From Bremia lactucae (Eukaryota; Oomycota; Peronosporomycetes; Peronosporales; Peronosporaceae), in assembly GCF_004359215.1 (NCBI RefSeq), contig NC_090610.1, positions 158,728-180,399 of the forward strand: DNA of 21,672 nt. The letters are read 5' to 3'. How positions within the stretch are numbered: position 1 is the first letter of the stretch; each line of letters starts with the position of its first letter. A model generated the notes under the pieces. It saw nothing but the letters and a program-made list of their open reading frames with translations. It ran no database searches and was not told where the DNA came from. The position numbers were made by a program, and so were the translations under genes. Below are positions 16,588-21,672 of this stretch, piece after piece.

Positions 16588-17981
16588 CGTGGACACATAA
16601 GAAGTCGTGTCGTGGTTTGGCGGTGTTAGAATGTGTATGTTTTTAACAACTGGGAAAGGCTAAGCGCGTCCACACGTGGTTAGCAAGTCATATAAGCGAT
16701 GAGAAAGCGCAGCAAGCCGAGAATGAGCGAGAAGATGAGTTGGATATAGACGACAAGGATCGGAGGGGCTCTCTTGCGCATGCAATTAATTAGTCTTAGG
16801 GATCTAACGCTATATATATATTGCTTTTGCTCCTATAAATTTCTGCGGAAGTGCATTGCGTACCTTGCCAACAAGCGAATCTTTGCGGCGTTTTGAATTG
16901 TACCACCATGGGCGCAAGCATACCACAATTCTCGTACATTTCAGTTTTTGTCGGCTTTTGCACGTAATGTATTTGTTAAATATGCATCTTGCTCTTTACC
17001 CAAAAAATACGCATATACTCAAAGCCCTTTTACAGGCCGTCGAGCTATTGTAGCTGTAAAGGCTTGCAAAAAGAACTACTCAATATGAATTATCAGAACG
17101 TAATTTTAATTACACTACTCTCATCAATACAGAGGTGTTAATTAAGGAGTGTCATTACTCCAGTTTCTAGTATAATTTCGGGATGGAAATAGTTTATGCT
17201 GTTAATATTCTGTAGTTTTTATTTAACAACAACAAACACAAGAGTACCGAATATGTGGCTAAACCGATTCTCTAATTTTAGGGAGTTACGAAATCGACGG
17301 ACCTAAATTGCTACATCGACGCACTACGTGACTTATTAAATGTTGATTGGCTTCTACACACGCATTCTGACTATGTGATATTATCTTCAAGATTCTTCAG
17401 CGAAGATTTTTTCTAAGACATTTCTTCAACACAAAATTCCGAAACATTTCTACGACATAACTGCAGAACGAAATAGGAAGAAATTTGCCAAAAATGATTT
17501 TCTTAAGTGAGAGCGAGCTCTAAGCCACTTTTTTTTTAAGAAATAGAGTCCCAGCAGGCATATTTATTTGACTGATGTCAATTTGCCTTTCATAGAAAAA
17601 TCTTATCAATTGCAGTCGACATGACAGAGGCCACCTGTAATGGGACACACTTCTATAAGTGAACCGTTGTTGCGGCACATTTACTTTGTGTGTAAAATTC
17701 TTTTTTATTTTGTTTTGAATATCTAATATCTAACATCCCATTTATGATGGGTAACATATGTGGTAGCCGAAGTCTATTTTAATTTAGCTAAGTAACGATC
17801 TTCATGCCGCTACTAAAAACCAACTGAGATGAGCCGTTTCCTATTTCAAACAAGTCATTACATTTCTCATTGAGAATGGCCGTTTCTTATTTAAAAAATG
17901 TCGCTACCTGTCTCAACGTGGGCAAGCTTTTAGATTTAAATAATAGAAGAATTATGTCCCCCTTTAGAGCTTAGAGCGTCT
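16588..17981. other. AT-rich region without supported genes
   Basis: 1.4 kb with no recognised gene. A TA microsatellite lies near 16812-16821. A 47-codon plus-strand frame at 16650-16793 encodes an acidic, Glu/Asp-rich peptide and starts at CTG. Another plus-strand frame (16856-17053) has no ATG start. Neither can be supported. Confidence 0.55.
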
Positions 17982-18214
17982 AGTGCCTTCCTAAGGCTTA
18001 CGCATTGATCTGTGAGATATAGAAGCCTGTCTAAGGTATATACTCTCGGGCACTTAATTCTTCGAGCTGCTGAATCCCTTGACTAGGATTCACTAAGCTA
18101 TACTAGCTTGTACGACTCCCTGAGGTTAAATTAACTATTTTATAGAACTATGAGACTCTTTGAGTCTATAAGTCTTCCTCTGGCTTAAGGAGCGAGGTAG
18201 CTCGGCTACACTAG
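17982..18214 (-). repeat. LTR-like repeat type C, copy 2 (inverted relative to copy 1)
   Basis: Its minus strand aligns with 1761-2003. It lies just past the end of the gag remnant at 18240-18940 in the same orientation, so it could be the 3' LTR of a gag-only deletion derivative, but no purine tract is evident between them. Confidence 0.6.
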
Positions 18215-18220
18215 GACTTC

Positions 18221-18248
18221 CCCAGTAGGGCGCCCCACACCTACTGGG
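18221..18248. repeat. Inverted repeat between gag remnant and LTR-like repeat
   Basis: Arms CCCAGTAGG and CCTACTGGG (9 bp each) around a 10-base GC-rich loop. Confidence 0.8.
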
Positions 18249-18940
18249 TATCGACGTTTTTCCGCACCGTACCAGATTTCTGGTATACGTTGGAATCGGT
18301 GCTCTTTCGAGCATTACGCGCATTGTGTAGGAGATAGGCCGGACATAAATGTTTCGTGTTCTGCACATATAACATCTACGGATATTTTTGTGCTGTATCA
18401 CAGTTTGAAGCGCCTCTTATCCTTCTTCAACTTAGATCCATGGGTTCTGGTCTATTAGACAGTACCCATGTGCATGAAGAGCTTGTAAGGTGAACAGGCG
18501 GGCTAACACGAGCAGACTTAAAGTCGAATTTAGCGCGTAGCGCTATGGCAACTGCTTCTTTGAAAGTAGCAGGATAGGAACGGAACAATTCCGTCCGGGC
18601 AGCGCTCTCATTGAGATCTACCATGAAGACCGTTACGACAATTGCCTCTTGCACCTGGTCTTGATGCATCGAGGCAATGAGAGCTCTGAGCTCCTGGACA
18701 TAGTTTCTTAGGGTTCGTTTACCCTGACGAGTCGCTTTGAGCCGTGATTGCATACGAAAAGCCTTATTAGGCGGTGCAAACATGCTAGTCATTTGCTGTT
18801 TTAGCGATCCCATGAGAGAAAAGCGTCGTTTATAGACGTGCTGTACGAGAGTGCCCATTCAATGGCTCTACGTTCGAGCTTGGATATGGTCATGGCCACT
18901 TGCTTGAACCAAAAAGGCAGGTTTTCTCCCACTTTACTCT
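18240..18940 (-). pseudogene. Gag pseudogene, second family
   Basis: Reading leftward: VGENLPFWFKQVAM and SKLERRAIEWAL, then a frameshift near 18803, then LKQQMTSMFAPPNKAFRMQS, RQGKRTLRNYVQELRALIAS, a segment ARTELFRSYPATFKEAVAIA and NRPEPMDLS, the motif that precedes the nucleocapsid. A TGA follows. A damaged zinc knuckle appears at about 18385-18330 as IRRCYMC in one frame and NTKHLCPAY in another, so the last Cys is Tyr. The sequence differs clearly from the gag at 366-1112. No pol follows on this side. Confidence 0.85.
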
Positions 18941-19264
18941 CAGTTGTCTTAACTTAGACATTGTCAGAAGACCCTTAGGCTTGAGATCAGGTTATTAAAT
19001 CTACCGAGTTGGCAAAGATGCCGCCAAGTTGTCCTGGACCTATCCGATGATTAAGGATTCGTATTGCATAAAGGCTTTAACCCTTGCATCCAAAACCTCT
19101 GGTCCTGGGTTATGACGAGCCCAATATGTTCTAGTCCAAACAAGGTTTTGAGCCTCTTTAACGCTGTGCATTTTGCTCCTAAAAGTTATGGTTACGTTAC
19201 AATTTCAGCAGAGGCCTAACATTATTGGGACTCAGGCGTAGACTGACTACGAGTGCTTCCAGAA
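18941..19264. other. Spacer without recognised content
   Basis: No reading frame or repeat recognised. It separates two gag remnants in opposite orientation. Confidence 0.5.
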
Positions 19265-19610
19265 TTAGCTAGTTTCCACAACATAACCTCGACGGGGCCC
19301 AAGAAAAGGCTCCTTGTCAACAAGGCTCAACACGCAGAACTGCTGAGATAACAGGGTGCTTAACAGTTGGAACTGTTGAGGCAGATGCATTTAAAAGCTG
19401 CTAGCGGGCCGACGCTTTCACCGTCGACCCGAAAGCTTTAAGATAGAAATCTTTATGTTTAATGTAGTCGAAGACAACTCACTTTAAGATGGATCGTCGA
19501 ATTTGAAGACACCATAGAAGCTCGCCGCATATAAGACGAGCGACGAAAGCGAATTTTGGCAAATTTAACTTTGTCGGACGTGCCGAATCTTGATCCTTAG
19601 GGCTCACACA
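19265..19610 (+). pseudogene. Gag N-terminal fragment on the plus strand
   Basis: The first 80 bases match the minus strand at 15825-15745 nearly exactly (CAACATAACCTCGACGGGGC and onward). Later bases encode RRPESFKIEIFMFNVVEDNS and, after a one-base loss near 19483, LRWIVEFEDTIEARRI, equivalent to the SLLR.FVELDDAIRAR part of the gag at 366-1112. Stops interrupt it repeatedly. It faces the opposite way from its neighbours. Confidence 0.7.
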
Positions 19611-19959
19611 AGCGTGTACTGCCCACGCCCAGTGCTAGAAACACTAAGCTAAACAATCGACCCCCCTCGCTAGGAACGGCGAAAGATGCGGACCCGACGC
19701 TGTTGCGAACTCGCAATAACGGGGAGGATCTTTAGAAAACGGTCGGGATCAGTAGGTTAGGAGCGCCCTACTGATCCAGCAACGCAAAAGAATTTGCAGG
19801 CTTTTTCACAAAATTTGCTCCTTACTCACAAACATTGTGTGTTACTGCCCCTAGTGATGAGGTTGATCTCATCACCATAAAAATTTATAGAATCAAATAA
19901 ATTGCCAATAGGACTTCATTTGGCACGTGAAGGCTCAAGTGTTTATCTGAGACGGGTCG
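19611..19959. other. Spacer without recognised content
   Basis: No supported gene. A plus-strand frame near 19630-19735 is open for about 35 codons and then meets a TAG. Its neighbourhood suggests more gag leader or N-terminus, but I cannot align it. Confidence 0.4.
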
Positions 19960-20264
19960 TAAGGACCTTGTACGATCCAAAAAAAGGCTTGAAGTTCGTC
20001 TTTTAACAACAGTTGTATTTTTACAATTGTTTGTAACTTGAAGAGCGAGGGTTCTCGCTCTCTACGTACGAGGCCCATGGGGTTTGGACCAACGTTTTCT
20101 TATTGTCTCGAGGGACGATAAGCACCCGAGTGGACAAAAGCCTGTTTCAGCGAAAGTCTTTCTTTTCCGCTACAGGGATAGCTTGATCTAGCGTCTCTAA
20201 TCTGAGCTGGAGCAGGTGGGTCTTGCCACGACCATCTACAAGACCCTTGACGAAAATAGTTGCC
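19960..20264 (-). pseudogene. Gag fragment joined directly behind an RT fragment
   Basis: Minus-strand pieces read ATIFVKGLVDG, LETLDQAIPVAEKEDF, SLKQAFVHSGAYRP and YVESENPRSS, which correspond to the SVAEQEDFSLRQAQ part of the gag at 366-1112. A zinc-knuckle remnant follows in which two Gln codons are TAA and the first Cys is Tyr. There are at least two frameshifts. Confidence 0.7.
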
Positions 20265-21130
20265 TGCGCTCAGCCCGTCCTCGGCCCTAGTATGCACGAG
20301 TACATCGTCAAAGTAATGGGGCGCGTAGGCACGGTGTGGACGCATCACGTGAGCCACCACTAGGTTGAATGTCGCTGATACGTTTTTAAAACCTTGGTGC
20401 ATCACAAGCCACTCCCAAAGCATACCGCTTGGGGTGCTACCTGCCGTTTTGGCTACATCGGACACTGTCATGAGTACCTAATAGTAGCCATCCTTCAAAT
20501 CCAACGCGGAAAAGGTAGTTGCCTTTCCCATGGAATTCAACAATACATCTTTCCGCGGGATTGGCGTTTGCGCCAGTATGGTCGCCGTGTTCAGCTTATT
20601 GTAAGCATGAATCACGCGCCATCCACCTGTGGCTTTACGCACAGAAAAGGTCGGGCTGAAGTGAGGCGATTTGCTCTCAAGCACATGTCCCGCCTTGGCT
20701 CGCTTGTCGAAGAACTCATCGATATAATCGACTTCTTCTTTCGGCAACGGCCATTGCCAGGTCACACAATACTTGGTACCAGTTTCGAGGTCTATCTCGT
20801 GCCCGATGCCCCTATATGCTGGTAGGCGGCTCGGCACTTCTTCTGGGAACACATCGCGATGTTTCGACAGAACCTCAAAGAACGGACTGTCTCTCAAGGC
20901 ATCCCAGCCTTGATCAGCGAACCGCTTCTTTTTGTCCGTTTCTAGAACACTCTTGTCCATTGTGGACGACGAGCAACAATCCACCAAGTTCTTTTGTGGA
21001 ACTGGTGTGACTATTTCGTGGATCTTTCCTTCCTTTAATTCGGCAAGGATCAGATCCCACGACATCTCCGGGAGATTAACTATCTCCTCGGCAGATTTAA
21101 AGACTTGCCGGAGCACCTCATTGAGTATGC
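20265..21130 (-). pseudogene. Reverse transcriptase pseudogene (chromovirus)
   Basis: Read leftward: a connector (SWDLILAELKEGKIHEIV), DALRDSPFFEVLSKHRDVFP and HEIDLETGTKYCVTWQWPLP, then the RT fingers and palm (SPTFSVRKATGGWRVIHAYN, FSALDLKDGYY). TAG at 20480-20478 falls where the family has Gln. The same frame continues STPSGMLWEWLVMHQGF and YFDDV (20315-20301), the catalytic motif. Similarity ends about 36 bases later at the junction with gag. The two catalytic Asp of YFDD and the Asp of ALDLKD are intact, but the stop and the missing thumb make it non-functional. Confidence 0.9.
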
Positions 21131-21225
21131 CTCGGCAATTTCATCTTTGACGGCCATTCGAAGGCCCGTCCTCTGTATTAGAGACTGATCCAAAGGTCAC
21201 TCGTTTAGACGTGCCTTTGATAGTC

Positions 21226-21672
21226 CTAATCTGTCGGGTACTCGTTCTTCGAGTTACCACAAACTTTTTCTGGGAAGCGGGTGCCGTTGCACTCTTGGCT
21301 AACGCCCCTTCCAACCGCACCAGTCTCTAGGCACTCTGCCGGTTTATGCGACGCATGACTTCCTGTCAGCTCGCCGTCTACTGCCACAGGCTCTCGGCTC
21401 TGTGCAGGACATTCGGACGCATGACTACTTGACATCGTCATTTTCACTACCCCAGTCTCCACGAGCTGGGTAGAAATTGGTGACGTTTGACATCCCGTCA
21501 ACGCACCCTCAACTGTGTTCGACACGACATCAGTTGCATACGCCTCTCGCAGGAGCACATCCTTTCCGGTGTCCTGCGTAGAGTTCGCAACTGTGCGTGT
21601 ACGCCAGTCTATCCATGGTTGGTACTTTGCCAACCATGGCATGCCTAGGATGAGGTCATACGGACTCTCCAT
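21226..21672 (-). pseudogene. Protease end and protease-RT spacer (runs off right edge)
   Basis: The frame starts beyond the window. YDLILGMPWLAKYQPWIDW is the segment after the retropepsin active site in Ty3/gypsy elements. A Ser/Thr-rich spacer follows and stops at 21226. A frameshift and a stop separate it from the RT at 20265-21130, which is in the same orientation and probably belongs to the same copy. The active-site Asp would lie outside the window. Confidence 0.75.

Noticed and set aside
16650..16793. Acidic 47-codon frame considered as an effector or small gene
   Set aside because: It lacks an ATG, signal peptide or known motif; the acidic composition alone is not evidence.
1..21672. 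CRISPR array, tRNA or rRNA genes, bacterial operon signals
   Set aside because: No regularly spaced repeats, no cloverleaf with a T-loop GTTCRA motif in context, and the genes are intron-containing and eukaryotic.

Overview
The window looks like a gene-sparse, repeat-rich piece of an oomycete genome, probably a Peronosporales species (Phytophthora or a downy mildew). Three things point there: short introns of 78 and 85 bp with GT..AG ends, a FYVE-plus-GAF protein of a type common in oomycetes, and many decayed Ty3/gypsy chromovirus fragments whose gag and pol resemble oomycete elements. This placement rests on recognition, not on a database search. A 100-base run of N (266-365) marks a scaffold join.

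Layout. 1-4428 is nested retrotransposon debris: two gag 3' parts facing each other across the gap, an LTR with leader and gag (1699 down to 366, minus strand), a decayed integrase/chromodomain end (3720-2844, minus), and a composite made of two different LTR ends around a gag scrap (3774-4428). 4725-10388 is a small island of host genes. A two-exon FYVE-GAF gene lies on the minus strand (4725-6150). A two-exon class III phosphatidylinositol 3-kinase (VPS34) lies on the plus strand (7322-10285). They are divergent and share about 1.17 kb of upstream DNA holding a 51-bp imperfect inverted repeat. VPS34 makes PI3P and FYVE domains bind PI3P, so a lipid writer and a reader sit head to head.

11060-16587 is a defective chromovirus. 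On the minus strand it runs LTR (16587-16073), leader, truncated gag, RT end, RNase H, integrase and chromodomain (ending near 13036). A second region of about 1.1 kb and a polypurine-like tract follow, then a 905-bp LTR of a different family (11964-11060). The plus strand of the region between pol and that LTR carries a degraded gene of about 1.5 kb (12097-13605). It would encode a basic, coiled-coil, RS-rich protein, and its 3' third overlaps the chromodomain/integrase end in antisense. This ambisense arrangement is the most unusual thing in the window.

16588-21672 is again debris: an inverted copy of an LTR-like repeat seen at 1761-2003, three gag fragments of at least two families in both orientations, and a minus-strand protease/RT piece that runs off the right edge. 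No retroelement reading frame is intact. Many breaks are TGG to TAG, CAG to TAG or CGA to TGA changes.
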